Shown here piece after piece: positions 52,072 to 60,864 of a stretch of DNA of 64,000 nt. A model generated the notes under the pieces. That model was not told the DNA's origin. It saw nothing but the letters and a program-made list of their open reading frames with translations, and made no database searches. The stretch covers positions 6,800,501 to 6,864,500 of the forward strand of contig NZ_CP108514.1 in assembly GCF_035989305.1 (NCBI RefSeq). The letters run 5' to 3'. The position numbers and the translations under genes are program-made. The DNA comes from Streptomyces sp. NBC_01233 (GTDB lineage Bacteria; Actinomycetota; Actinomycetes; Streptomycetales; Streptomycetaceae). Every line of letters starts with the position of its first letter. The first letter of the stretch is position 1.

Positions 52072-53202
52072 GTGAGCGGGACGCCCGGGACCGGACTGCC
52101 CGGAACCACGACCACGTTGTTTCAGCACGCCCTCCGGCTGCATCGGCTGCATCGGCTGACGCCGGACAAGCCCCTTTTCCGTAGCGGGGAGCCGTTTCCG
52201 GACGGGGGAGGGCGTCGGAGCGGACCCCGGCGGGATCGGCCGCTCGACCACACCCTCCGCGGCATCGACGTCGCGGAGGGTGTGGTCGAGTACTTCCGTG
52301 ACGCAAGGGCCTCGCCGCCCGAGTTGGCCGGCAGACTCCGATGCCTTCCCGTGACGGTCTGCCACAACGAGCACATCAGCGGCGCAGCCTTGAGGGCTCC
52401 GGCAGCGAGGGCCAGGGAAACCGGCCGGTGGCTGGTCCGGCACGGGACCGACACCGGCACGGTGGGCGTCGGGCTGGCCCTGCTCGCCGAGGTCGGCACG
52501 GTGGACGACATCCCGAGGATCCAGACCATCGGCCTGCTCTCCAACGCCTTCGGCCCCCTTGCGGCCCGCGCCCTGGAACGCCTGCCGGGCGGTGTCGACG
52601 CACTGATCTGGCTCGCGGAGCGGGTCACCGGCTGGGGCCGGGGCCATGGGGTGGAGACGCTGTGCGGGCACGCCGACGATCACCCGGCCGTCCGCCCCTG
52701 GCTGCTGCGGAGGGCCGCCGACGGCGACTTCCTCAACAGCTACTTCGCCTCCGATGTCGCGGAAGCGGCCAGGCTCCACGAGATCATCGCGGACTCCGGG
52801 GACGACGCCGAAGTGGTGGACCACACGGGGCGGATCCTCCACGTGATGACGTACTGCGAGGGCATGGGGACTTCGCTCCGCCACTACCCGCATGCGCTCG
52901 CGGTGATGGAGGCCCACGTCCGCCACCTAGGGCGCCTGGGGCCGACTGCCGAGCGCTACTTCGCAGCGGCGACGGTCGCCCACTACCTGACCAAGGAATC
53001 ACCCGCCTGGTCCGACGACGCCGGCGCCACGGCGCGTTGGGCCCGGGCCAGGGCGTCCTACCTGACCCTGGTCGACCGTGCGGACTGGTGCGACACGGCG
53101 CGGGAGGGACTCGCGGCCGGGGACGGGCAACTGACGTGGCTCGCGGACTCCGTGGCGCCGGAGCTCGAACTGCGGGCCTTTCCCCACCAGGGACCTGGCT
53201 GA
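52072..53202 (+). CDS. Hypothetical protein, HEAT-like Streptomyces family
   Basis: A 376-residue protein I do not recognise by function. It is Leu/Ala/Arg-rich and probably all-helical. Conserved-looking stretches are AGRWLVRHGTDTGTVGVGLALLAEVG, DDIPRIQTIGLLSNAFGPLAARAL, ALIWLAERVTGWGRGHGVETLCG and RPWLLRRAADGDFLNSYFA (each partly read); the repeating helical pattern recalls HEAT-like repeats. GTG at 52072 is a tentative start, overlapping the stop of an 11-codon frame starting at 52040. An 18-bp perfect inverted repeat lies inside the first part. No signal peptide or membrane segment. Confidence 0.7.
   Translation: MSGTPGTGLPGTTTTLFQHALRLHRLHRLTPDKPLFRSGEPFPDGGGRRSGPRRDRPLDHTLRGIDVAEGVVEYFRDARASPPELAGRLRCLPVTVCHNEHISGAALRAPAARARETGRWLVRHGTDTGTVGVGLALLAEVGTVDDIPRIQTIGLLSNAFGPLAARALERLPGGVDALIWLAERVTGWGRGHGVETLCGHADDHPAVRPWLLRRAADGDFLNSYFASDVAEAARLHEIIADSGDDAEVVDHTGRILHVMTYCEGMGTSLRHYPHALAVMEAHVRHLGRLGPTAERYFAAATVAHYLTKESPAWSDDAGATARWARARASYLTLVDRADWCDTAREGLAAGDGQLTWLADSVAPELELRAFPHQGPG
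52243..52290. repeat. 18-bp perfect inverted repeat inside a hypothetical gene
   Basis: CTCGACCACACCCTCCGC (52243-52260) and its exact complement (52273-52290) are separated by 12 bases, within codons 58-73 of the gene starting at 52072. It would form a very stable hairpin in the mRNA. Confidence 0.9.
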
Positions 53203-53216
53203 CGCCGTGAACCACC

Positions 53217-53254
53217 GAGGCGGGCAGGTCCCCCCGGGGGGACCTGCCCGCCTC
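53217..53254. terminator. Bidirectional terminator (38-bp perfect palindrome)
   Basis: GAGGCGGGCAGGTCCCCC (from 53217) and its complement to 53254 form a perfect 19-bp inverted repeat without spacer, between convergent genes. In RNA the central CCCGGG would form the loop. Confidence 0.9.
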
Positions 53255-53262
53255 CGGCATTC

Positions 53263-54231
53263 TCAGTGGGGGATGCGGCGGGGCGGGCGGGTGACGAGGT
53301 CCTCGCGGAATTCCGCGATCCGGGAATGCACCTGGCGTATCAGGTGGGTGTCCTCGATGCGGTCCAGGTAGAGGCAGCGCGCGGCCAGGCCCGGCAGGTC
53401 GAAGGCGAAGCACAACGACATCAGCGGGTTCACGAAGAGCTCGCTGCCCTGGGTGCGGGAGGTGAACTGCACGTCGCCGAAGGAGCCCCGGACAGCTGCG
53501 GCGATCGAGCCGTTGACGATGCTGGGGCGGTCCGGCGTGCGGTCCTGGGCATGGGCCACCGCGTCCAGGAAGAGCGCGCCCTCGCGGGTGGCGCGCGGCA
53601 CGGAGAACGCGCCGAGGTACGCTCCCGCGCGCTCCAGCGCCGCGATGTTCTCCAGGACCAGGGCGTGGCTGACCCCGTGGTACGCGTCCACGCCGAAGCC
53701 GACCGACACGACGAGCCGTTCCGGTACGTCGTCCAGCGGGGCCAGCGCCGCCACGCTGGTCAGGTCCTCCTCGGGGGTACCGAGGCCCGCTTCGTCGCCC
53801 CGCATCAGGATGTCCGTGCCGCCGTCGACCAGGACGATCGCGTCGATGCGGTGGAGGTCCACCAGCGCGCGGTAGGCGGCGCGCAGCGGCTGCACCCCGA
53901 TCTGCGGGAAGGCGTACACGCGCGCCGGGTAGCCGTGCAGCCGGAGCCACTGGGCCAGCGTCCGCTCGGGGAAGTACGTCTGGTGCGGTGCGGAGTCGGG
54001 TGTGATGACGGCGAGGTCGGGAGCGGCCCACTCCTCGAGGGGCAGTCCGGCGAGGGAGCTGAAGGAGAGGTTCGCCAAGTGGACCTCCTTGCCCTGGTGC
54101 AGGAGGGAGAGGGCGATCGGCAGGCCGGCGTAGATGTCGAAGCCGCCGCCCGCGCCGGCGACCAGGATGCGTTCGGCGTCGGCGAGGCGGGCGAAAAGCG
54201 GGTTGGTGTGCAGGGCCGTCATGGCGATCAT
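53263..54231 (-). CDS. DUF1152 domain protein
   Basis: A 322-residue soluble protein of the DUF1152 family. It opens with ILVAGAGGGFDIYAGLPIALSLLHQGKEV, a dinucleotide-type Gly-rich loop, and has VLVDGGTDILMRGDEAGLGTPEEDL and VVSVGFGVDAYHG (motifs in pieces). The reaction is unknown. ATG at 54231 or, equally possible, ATG at 54222; neither has a strong ribosome-binding site. It is divergent from the NAT gene with an 85-bp gap. Confidence 0.8.
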   Translation of the reverse strand: MIAMTALHTNPLFARLADAERILVAGAGGGFDIYAGLPIALSLLHQGKEVHLANLSFSSLAGLPLEEWAAPDLAVITPDSAPHQTYFPERTLAQWLRLHGYPARVYAFPQIGVQPLRAAYRALVDLHRIDAIVLVDGGTDILMRGDEAGLGTPEEDLTSVAALAPLDDVPERLVVSVGFGVDAYHGVSHALVLENIAALERAGAYLGAFSVPRATREGALFLDAVAHAQDRTPDRPSIVNGSIAAAVRGSFGDVQFTSRTQGSELFVNPLMSLCFAFDLPGLAARCLYLDRIEDTHLIRQVHSRIAEFREDLVTRPPRRIPH

Positions 54232-54316
54232 TGTGCGGGGTGCGGCGAGCCGGTGCCCCGGGAATTCACGGCGGCGCTATGCCGACGCGCACGGGGGAAC
54301 GGGGAAGCGGTGAGCC

Positions 54317-55156
54317 ATGTGGAGCGGTGACGAGCTGGACCTGGACGCGTATCTCGCGCGGATCGGATATCAGGAGAACCCGGGGGAGAGCCGGGAACTC
54401 CGGCCGGACCTGGCCACGTTGTACGCAGTGCACAGGGCCCATACCGCGGCCATCCCCTTCGAGAGCCTGGACGTCCTGCTCGGCCGCCCCGTCGCGCTGG
54501 ACGTCAAGTCGATCGAGGACAAGCTCGTGCACGCCCGCCGGGGCGGCTACTGCTACGAGCAGAACTCGCTGCTGGCCGCTGCCCTGGAGCGGATCGGCTT
54601 CGAGGTCTCCGGACGCGGTGCCCGCAACCGCACCCGCGGGGACTCCCTCCTGGCAGTGACGCACGCCGTCCTCGTCGTCACGGTCGAGGGCGAACCATGG
54701 CTGTGCGACGTGGGGTTCGGCCACCAGGGCCCCCGTGAGCCGGTTCCGTTTGGGCGCCCCGGCGTCGCAGTCGAGCAGGGGGAGTGGACGTACCGCGTCC
54801 GCGAGGAAGAGGACGGCATCCTCGTGCTGTGCCTCCTGCGCGGTGGGACCTGGCGGGACCTGTACGCCTTCTCCCCACAGCGTTACCACCCCGTCGACTA
54901 CGTCCTGCTCAACCACTACAGCTCCACCCACCCCCGCTCCTCCTTCGTGGGGCGGCTCGTCGTCCACTACCCGGGCGATTCCGTCCGCCGGGCGCTCGTC
55001 GGGCGGGAGCTCACCCTCCTGCATCCCGACGGTCGGGCCGAGAGGAGGGCCGTCGGCTCGGACGAGCTGCTCGCCGTACTCGACCGGGAGTTCGGACTTC
55101 GCCTGGCCGAGCGGGATGCGGCGGAACTGGTGCGGATCCACTGCGCCGGGGACTGA
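54317..55156 (+). CDS. Arylamine N-acetyltransferase
   Basis: Acetyl-CoA-dependent NAT of 279 residues. The Cys-His-Asp triad is complete: Cys79 in RRGGYCYEQN, His116 in AVTHAVLVV and Asp131 in LCDVGFG. The opening LDAYLARIGYQ and PFESLDVLLGRPV are typical. In actinomycetes these enzymes detoxify arylamines or form amide bonds in ansamycin synthesis; no such cluster is near, so detoxification is the safer guess. Confidence 0.94.
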   Translation: MWSGDELDLDAYLARIGYQENPGESRELRPDLATLYAVHRAHTAAIPFESLDVLLGRPVALDVKSIEDKLVHARRGGYCYEQNSLLAAALERIGFEVSGRGARNRTRGDSLLAVTHAVLVVTVEGEPWLCDVGFGHQGPREPVPFGRPGVAVEQGEWTYRVREEEDGILVLCLLRGGTWRDLYAFSPQRYHPVDYVLLNHYSSTHPRSSFVGRLVVHYPGDSVRRALVGRELTLLHPDGRAERRAVGSDELLAVLDREFGLRLAERDAAELVRIHCAGD

Positions 55157-55188
55157 CCCGGGCCGCGCCTGGCCCGTACGATGGCGCA

Positions 55189-55794
55189 GTGCTGGTCAAG
55201 TGGATTCGCTGCACGGTGACGGACCGACGCGGGTTCGAGCGCGGGCAGCGAAAATGGGCGGGGCTGCCGGGCGAGCCGGGTTTCCGGGGGCAGGGCGGCG
55301 GCTGGAGCCGGGGCCGGCAGGGGGTCGCGCATGTCTTCGCGTTCTGGGAGAGCCGGTCCTTCTACGACTCCTTCATGGCCCGCTCGCACGACCGGCTGGC
55401 CGCCGCGCAGAACGGCACCTACACCGACCTGCGGGTCACCCTCTTCGACCACCGCTTCGACGTGAAGACCGGCTTCGAGCCGCGCTTCACCGACGCCGAC
55501 GTGGTGCGGGTCGCGCACACCCGCGTCCGGGAGGGCCGGGTCGACCACTTCGCCCTGATGCAGGAGAAGGTGTGGAATCCGGCCATGGCGGGCTCGCCCG
55601 GGATGATCCGCGGTCTCTTCGGGGAGGCCCCGGGCCGGGAGTTCCTGGTGCTGTCGATGTGGCACGCGGCCGCCGAGCACGGCAAGTACCGGCAGGAGCG
55701 GGTCGAGCGGCTCTCCCTGCGCGCCCAGATCCAGGCCGATGTCGAGGCCCTCACCGGTGACGTGGTCGACCTCGAACCGTCCTGGACGGTATGA
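55189..55794 (+). CDS. YdbC-family (DUF4937) protein
   Basis: A 201-residue protein: LVKWIRCTVTDRRGFERGQRKWAGL and GVAHVFAFWESRSFYDSFM suggest the DUF4937/YdbC group, a ferredoxin-like fold related to small monooxygenases; VWNPAMAGSPGMIRG and FLVLSMWHAAAEHGKY are a second half of the same kind. Function unknown. GTG at 55189 is the start, 32 bases after the NAT stop. Confidence 0.75.
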   Translation: MLVKWIRCTVTDRRGFERGQRKWAGLPGEPGFRGQGGGWSRGRQGVAHVFAFWESRSFYDSFMARSHDRLAAAQNGTYTDLRVTLFDHRFDVKTGFEPRFTDADVVRVAHTRVREGRVDHFALMQEKVWNPAMAGSPGMIRGLFGEAPGREFLVLSMWHAAAEHGKYRQERVERLSLRAQIQADVEALTGDVVDLEPSWTV

Positions 55795-55866
55795 CCGTAC
55801 GACTACCGCCAGGCCGTTCGGCGTGCCCGGTGCACCGGTCGGCCGATGGCCGAATAGGGTCGTGGG

Positions 55867-56526
55867 ATGGCTCGACCACGGCGCATCGTCCTTGTCCGGC
55901 ACGGGGAATCGGAGGGGAACGCCGACGACTCAGTGTACGAACGCGAGCCCGACCACGCCCTGCGGCTGACCCGGAACGGGCGCGAGCAGGCTGCGGCGGC
56001 CGGGGTGCGGCTGCGTGAGCTCTTCGGCGAGGAGACCATCAGCGCGTACGTCTCCCCCTACCGCCGGACCCTGCAGACCTTCCGCGAGCTCCGGCTGGAC
56101 CCGGCCCGGGTCCGGATGCGCGAGGAGCCGAGGCTGCGCGAGCAGGACTGGGGGAACTGGCAGGACCGGAACGACGTACGGCTGCAGAAGGCGTACCGGG
56201 ACGCGTACGGGCACTTCTTCTACCGGTTCGCGCAGGGCGAGTCCGGGGCCGACGTGTACGACCGGGTCGGGTCCTTCCTGGAAAGCCTCTACCGCAGCTT
56301 CGAGGCCCCGGACCACCCCGAGAACGTCCTGCTGGTGACGCACGGGCTGACGATGCGGCTGTTCTGCATGCGCTGGTTCCACTGGTCGGTCGCCGAATTC
56401 GAGGCCCTGTCCAATCCCGGCAACGGCGAATTCCGGGTGCTCCTGCGGGGCCCGGACGGCCGGTACCGGATGGACCGCCCGTTTGAGCGGTGGACCACAC
56501 CCGAGCCTTATGACCTGGACGGCTAG
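55867..56526 (+). CDS. Histidine phosphatase family protein
   Basis: Phosphoglycerate-mutase-like phosphatase of 219 residues. The phosphorylated His12 is in VLVRHGESEGN; the second catalytic His159 is in LLVTHGLTMRLF; Arg in SPYRRTLQT completes the pocket. WGNWQDR and RFAQGESGADVYDRV are typical of the group. Substrate unknown. It is followed after 11 bases by the ADP-ribosylglycohydrolase gene, suggesting a common transcript. Confidence 0.92.
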   Translation: MARPRRIVLVRHGESEGNADDSVYEREPDHALRLTRNGREQAAAAGVRLRELFGEETISAYVSPYRRTLQTFRELRLDPARVRMREEPRLREQDWGNWQDRNDVRLQKAYRDAYGHFFYRFAQGESGADVYDRVGSFLESLYRSFEAPDHPENVLLVTHGLTMRLFCMRWFHWSVAEFEALSNPGNGEFRVLLRGPDGRYRMDRPFERWTTPEPYDLDG

Positions 56527-56537
56527 AGTGACCCGCG

Positions 56538-57455
56538 ATGACGCCTGACTCCACTCCCGAACGGCGCTACGCACGCGCCATGTCCAGCCTCCGCGGGCTG
56601 GCACTGGGTGACGCCCTGGGCTCCCAGTACTTCGTCCCCGTGAACTACCCATTGCTCAAGCGGCGCGAGCTGCCCGCCGGCACCGAGACGCTGCAGTGGA
56701 CCGACGACACCGAGATGGCCTGCTCGGTGGTGGCCGTGCTGGCCGAGCACGGACGGATCGACCAGGACGCGCTCGCGCGTTCCTTCGCCCACCACCACGA
56801 CTTCGACCGGGGCTACGGGCCCGCGGTCAACCGGATGCTGCGGCTGGTGCGGGAGGGCGAGGACTGGCGCACCCTGGCCGCGGAACTGTTCAACGGGCAG
56901 GGCTCGTGGGGCAACGGCGCCGCCATGCGGATCGCGCCGCTGGGCGCCTGGTACGCCGACGACCCGGAGCAGGCCACTCACCAGGCGGAGATCTCGGCCT
57001 ACACCACCCACCAGCACCGCGAGGCCGTGTGCGGGGCGATGGCCGTCGCCGCGGCGGCCGCGCTGGCCGCCGCTCCGGACAGTCCGCCGAAGGCCTCCGA
57101 CCTGCTGGACGGAGTGATCGCGCTGGTGCCGCGCAGCGCCGTGGGCGCCGGGCTGCGGCGGGCGCGGGACATGCTGGACTACGGCGATGCGACCACGGTC
57201 GCGGCGGTTCTGGGCTGCGGGCGGCGCACGAGCGCCCATGACACCGTGCCGTTCGCCTTGTGGTCCGCGGCGCGTGCGCTGGACGACTACGAGCGGGCGT
57301 TCTGGACCACCGCGCAGGTGGGCGGAGACGTCGACACGACCTGCGCGATCGTCGGGGGAGTGCTGGGGGCACGCGGGGACGCGGTGCTGCCGGCCGCGTG
57401 GCTGGCACGTACCGAGGCCCTGCCGGCCTGGCTGCCGGAGTCGGCGGCGCGCTGA
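56538..57455 (+). CDS. ADP-ribosylglycohydrolase family protein
   Basis: Mg-dependent hydrolase of the ARH/DraG fold, 305 residues, that would remove ADP-ribose from proteins, nucleic acids or small molecules. Metal-binding motifs are complete: GLALGDALG near residue 20, WTDDTEM near 55 and GGDVDTTCAIVGGVLGA near 260. ATG 56538. Coexpression with the histidine phosphatase may reflect a role in ADP-ribose metabolism, but that is inference. Confidence 0.92.
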   Translation: MTPDSTPERRYARAMSSLRGLALGDALGSQYFVPVNYPLLKRRELPAGTETLQWTDDTEMACSVVAVLAEHGRIDQDALARSFAHHHDFDRGYGPAVNRMLRLVREGEDWRTLAAELFNGQGSWGNGAAMRIAPLGAWYADDPEQATHQAEISAYTTHQHREAVCGAMAVAAAAALAAAPDSPPKASDLLDGVIALVPRSAVGAGLRRARDMLDYGDATTVAAVLGCGRRTSAHDTVPFALWSAARALDDYERAFWTTAQVGGDVDTTCAIVGGVLGARGDAVLPAAWLARTEALPAWLPESAAR

Positions 57456-57624
57456 CGGATCGCCGCTCCGGGCGTCCGGGGCGGGGTGAAATGAGTCCTT
57501 CCGATTGTCACGGTCCTGCCACAGGGCTCTTTTGATCCTGTTCAAAACCGCCTGCCGCCGGCCTACTCTGTCCGCTGCGCCGCCCCCGAGGAACGATGGG
57601 GCGGCCGACAGGGGAGGAAACCCG

Positions 57625-59391
57625 ATGTCAGAGAACACCGGCGGGGCGGACGAAGCCCGGTCCAAGGACCCGAAGGACTCGAAGGCCCCCGACGGCACCG
57701 TCAACGCAGGTGCCACGGCCGGGGATTCGCCCGCAAGTCCGGCTCCGACGGCTCCGGCGGCGCCCGCTGCTCCGGCCGGAAGCACACCCACCGGCCCGGC
57801 TGGTCCACCGTCGGCGGGGCCCGCCGACGCCGCCGCGTGGCAGGCCTGGCAGGCGCACCAGCACCAGCAGCGCCCATGGCCCGGCGCACACGCGCCGTCC
57901 GTGACGCCCTCGTGGGTCACGCGCGTGCGCCCCGCCGAGGCAGCCCCCATCGCGACCGCCACCCTCCTCGCCGCCCTCGCCGCCGGCCTCGCGGCCGCAC
58001 TGCTCCTCGGTGACGGCATGGGTCCCGGCCTGCTGCTCGCGCTGCTGCCCGCCGTCGTCGCCGCGTACGTCGCCGCCCGCACGGCACGGCGTACGGCCCG
58101 GCCCTGGACCGTGGTCTGGGCGATCGGCTGCCTCGCCCTCCTCGCCGTACCCGCCCTGCGCGACTCCGCCTGGCCGTCCACGCTCGCGATCCTGTCCGCC
58201 GTCCTGCTGGGCGCGTTGGCCCTGCACGGCAGCCGTACCTGGCCCGGCGTCCTGCTCAGCCCGCTCGGCTTCTTCGACTCCGCCGTCTCCGGGCTCGCCT
58301 GGGCCCTGGTCGGACTGCGGTCGCGCGGCGGGGTCGGCAGGGACCGCTGGCTGCCCATCGCCAAGGCGACCGCCGTCGCCGTGGCCCTCCTGGTGGTCTT
58401 CGGCGCGCTGTTCGCCTCCGCCGACGCCGCCTTCGCCGACCTCCTGAGCGGCCTGATGCCCGACGTGTCGACCGAGAACGGGCCCATCCGGTTCCTGCTC
58501 TTCCTCCTCGGCACGCTCATCGCGCTCGCCGCCGCCCGCACCGCCGCGGCCCCGCTGCGCTGGGACCGGATCAAGGTGGCCCCGGGGAAGCCGCGCTCCC
58601 GGGTCGAATGGGCCCTTCCCCTCGTCGTGCTCAATCTGCTCTTCGCCGGCTTCAACGCCGTCCAGCTGGCCGTCCTGTTCGGCGGCTACGACAAGGTCCT
58701 GGAGAGCACCGGTCTCAGCTATGCCGAGTACGCCCGCCAGGGCTTCTGGCAGCTGCTGTGGGCCACCCTGTTCACGCTCGCGGTGATCGCGCTCGCCCTG
58801 CGCTGGGCCCCGCGCTCCGGAGCGGGCGACCGCCGCTTCGTCCGGATCGTCCTCGGCGTGCTGTGCGCGCTGACCCTGGTCGTCGTCGCCGCCGCGCTGC
58901 GCCGGATGGACCTCTACGTGGACGCGTACGGGCTGACCAGGCTGCGCGTGTCGGTGGCCGCGATGGAGCTGTGGCTCGGGCTGGTCATCGTACTGATCAT
59001 GGCTGCCGGGGTGTTCGGCGCACGCTGGCTGCCGCGCGCGGTCGCGGGCAGTGCGGCCGCAGCCGTCCTGGCCTTCGGCCTGCTGTCCCCCGACGGGATG
59101 GTCGCCGAGCGGAACGTCGCCCGCTTCGAGGACGCAGCCAAGATCGACCTGGCCTATTTCCAGTCCCTGTCGGCCGACGCCGCGCCCGCCCTGGACCGGC
59201 TGCCCGAGCCCCAGAGGTCCTGCTCCCTTCGCGGGATCAACGACGAGATGTCCAGGGCCGGAGACGTCCCCTGGTACGCCATGAGCCTGGGCGAGTACCG
59301 GGCCCGGCAGATCCTGCGCGAGCGACCGGTGACGGCCCCGTACGAGGTCTGCTCGCGCCTGGGCGCCTTCGGAAGCCGCCTGGAGTACTAG
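57625..59391 (+). CDS. DUF4173/DUF4153-type membrane protein
   Basis: Integral membrane protein of 588 residues. A Pro/Ala/Gly-rich cytoplasmic start (1-100) is followed by roughly twelve membrane segments, e.g. PIATATLLAALAAGLAAALLL, VVWAIGCLALLAVPAL, FLLFLLGTLIALAAA and LWLGLVIVLIMAAGVFG, then a short soluble tail. The central VVLNLLFAGFNAVQLAVLFGGYDKVLESTGLSYAEYARQGFWQLL (in pieces) is the DUF4173 signature. Function unknown. ATG 57625 has GGGGAGGAAA upstream. Its TAG stop is inside the CTAG target of the IS701 element, so the protein is unchanged by the insertion. Confidence 0.85.
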   Translation: MSENTGGADEARSKDPKDSKAPDGTVNAGATAGDSPASPAPTAPAAPAAPAGSTPTGPAGPPSAGPADAAAWQAWQAHQHQQRPWPGAHAPSVTPSWVTRVRPAEAAPIATATLLAALAAGLAAALLLGDGMGPGLLLALLPAVVAAYVAARTARRTARPWTVVWAIGCLALLAVPALRDSAWPSTLAILSAVLLGALALHGSRTWPGVLLSPLGFFDSAVSGLAWALVGLRSRGGVGRDRWLPIAKATAVAVALLVVFGALFASADAAFADLLSGLMPDVSTENGPIRFLLFLLGTLIALAAARTAAAPLRWDRIKVAPGKPRSRVEWALPLVVLNLLFAGFNAVQLAVLFGGYDKVLESTGLSYAEYARQGFWQLLWATLFTLAVIALALRWAPRSGAGDRRFVRIVLGVLCALTLVVVAAALRRMDLYVDAYGLTRLRVSVAAMELWLGLVIVLIMAAGVFGARWLPRAVAGSAAAAVLAFGLLSPDGMVAERNVARFEDAAKIDLAYFQSLSADAAPALDRLPEPQRSCSLRGINDEMSRAGDVPWYAMSLGEYRARQILRERPVTAPYEVCSRLGAFGSRLEY

Positions 59392-60778
59392 TACTGCAAC
59401 CGCATGTGGGGGTCGTGGCCCCGTCGTTGGTAGTGGCAGCGGCGGGCTCGGGCTTGGCTGCGGCGTCGGAAGTGTGACCAGTGGAGACGGTGCTCGTTGG
59501 TGTGGCAGCGGGGCGTGAGGACGACGTGCCCGATCATCCGGCGGATCTCCGGGACGCTGAGGGGTATGAGGTCTTGCTCGTCGTCTCCGCTGCCCCTTTT
59601 GCGGCTTCTGCGGCACGGATGGCCGTGAGGTAGGCCAGGACGGCCATGGCGAGGGTGATGTGCCGGTACCAGGCCCGGTAGAGCCGCACCTGGTAGTGGT
59701 CGAGCCCGCATTCACCCTTCGCGGTCTGGAAGCACTCCTCCACCGCCCACCTGGCTCCGGCGGTCCTGACCAGGTCTTTCAGCCGGGAAGTGACGGGGCC
59801 GTAGCAGACGTAGTAGGCGATGTCGGTGGGGTCGGACAGATTGCGGCGGGCGAGCACCCAGTGCCCGGATCCGCCCTCCCAGGTGGGCCGGATCGCGACG
59901 CGGGCCCAGTGGTAGATCCGCTGGCCGTGGGCGCCGGCTCCGGCGGAGATCCGCTTCCATGCCTGCTTCGGCAGGGCCGCGATCAGCTCGTCGACGCGCG
60001 CGTCGCGGCCGTCGGCGGTGATCACGGTGTCGTTGACCTTCGTCGCCAGCACATACGCGGCCCGGCGTTCTTCCAGCCAGGCACGGAAGTGTTTGACCTG
60101 CCCGTATGCCTCGTCCGCGGTGACCCAGGCGAAGGGAACAGCCGCGTCGATGGCGCGTTGCAGCATCCACTTGAGGTGCTCGATCTTCGTGGCGAACGGC
60201 ACCGTGTCGTCGATTCCGGCTGCCCGGCAGCGGTCGCGGTCGTCCGTCCAGGACTTCGGGACGTAGAGTTCCCGGTCGATCAGCGCCCGCCCTTTGGCGG
60301 ATGCGTAGGCGAGGAAGGTGCCGATCTGGCAGTTCTCGGTGCGGCCAGCGGTGCCGGAATACTGCCGCTGGACCCCTGCTGACCTGGTGCCCTTCTTCAG
60401 GAACCCGGTGTCGTCCCCGATGAGCACGCCGTTTCTGGCGCCGATGGTCTCCACGACGAAGTCCCGGACATCGTCCCGGACCGCGTTCTCGTCCCATTCG
60501 GAGTGATTGAGCAGGCGTTGCACACCGTCCGGGCGGAGCTGGCCGACCTGCTCGGCCAGCGTCCACCCGTTCTTCTTCTCCAGCGGAGCAAGCAGGCCCC
60601 TGAGGTAGTCCAGAGCCCGATCACGTGGCTCCGACCTGCCAAAACGATGCCCGAACCGGGCATGCAAGTCCGCTACACCCTCGGACCACGACTCGATCTG
60701 CTCGACCGTCAGCGTTTGATCACACAGTCACAACAACGAGCATCGACGCCAACCGTCACGCCACATGCGGTTGCAGTA
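59392..60778. mobile_element. Complete IS701-family insertion sequence (1387 bp)
   Basis: The ends are perfect 18-bp inverted repeats: TACTGCAACCGCATGTGG at 59392-59409 and its complement at 60761-60778. A direct repeat CTAG flanks the element (59388-59391 and 60779-60782), the YTAR-type 4-bp target of IS701 elements. One transposase gene fills the element. Perfect ends, intact target duplication and an open transposase frame indicate a recent, probably still active copy. Confidence 0.95.
59534..60667 (-). CDS. IS701-family DDE transposase
   Basis: Transposase of at least 377 residues. The DDE residues are readable: Asp85/86 in VLIGDDTGFLKKGTRSAGVQRQ, Asp in WVTADEAYGQVKHF, and Glu in RWAVEECFQTAKGE. 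The first usual start is TTG at 60667 (LHARFGHRFGR), but the family's upstream segment EQIESWSEGVADL is also encoded in frame up to about 60715 without ATG or GTG; a CTG there or the TTG must be used. Confidence 0.92.
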   Translation of the reverse strand: MHARFGHRFGRSEPRDRALDYLRGLLAPLEKKNGWTLAEQVGQLRPDGVQRLLNHSEWDENAVRDDVRDFVVETIGARNGVLIGDDTGFLKKGTRSAGVQRQYSGTAGRTENCQIGTFLAYASAKGRALIDRELYVPKSWTDDRDRCRAAGIDDTVPFATKIEHLKWMLQRAIDAAVPFAWVTADEAYGQVKHFRAWLEERRAAYVLATKVNDTVITADGRDARVDELIAALPKQAWKRISAGAGAHGQRIYHWARVAIRPTWEGGSGHWVLARRNLSDPTDIAYYVCYGPVTSRLKDLVRTAGARWAVEECFQTAKGECGLDHYQVRLYRAWYRHITLAMAVLAYLTAIRAAEAAKGAAETTSKTSYPSASRRSAG

Positions 60779-60803
60779 CTAGGGGTCGCGGCGCCGGGAG
60801 AGT

Positions 60804-60857
60804 TCGTACGAGAGCCCGGGCGCGGGGAACGGTCCCCGCGCCCGGGCTCTCGTACGA
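60804..60857. terminator. Very strong hairpin terminator after the MFS gene
   Basis: A 25-bp perfect stem (TCGTACGAGAGCCCGGGCGC, plus GGGGA, against its complement) closes a 4-base loop. It lies 8 bases past the MFS stop on the minus strand, and before the IS insertion it would also have ended the membrane-protein transcript. Confidence 0.95.
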
Positions 60858-60864
60858 CAGGGGT

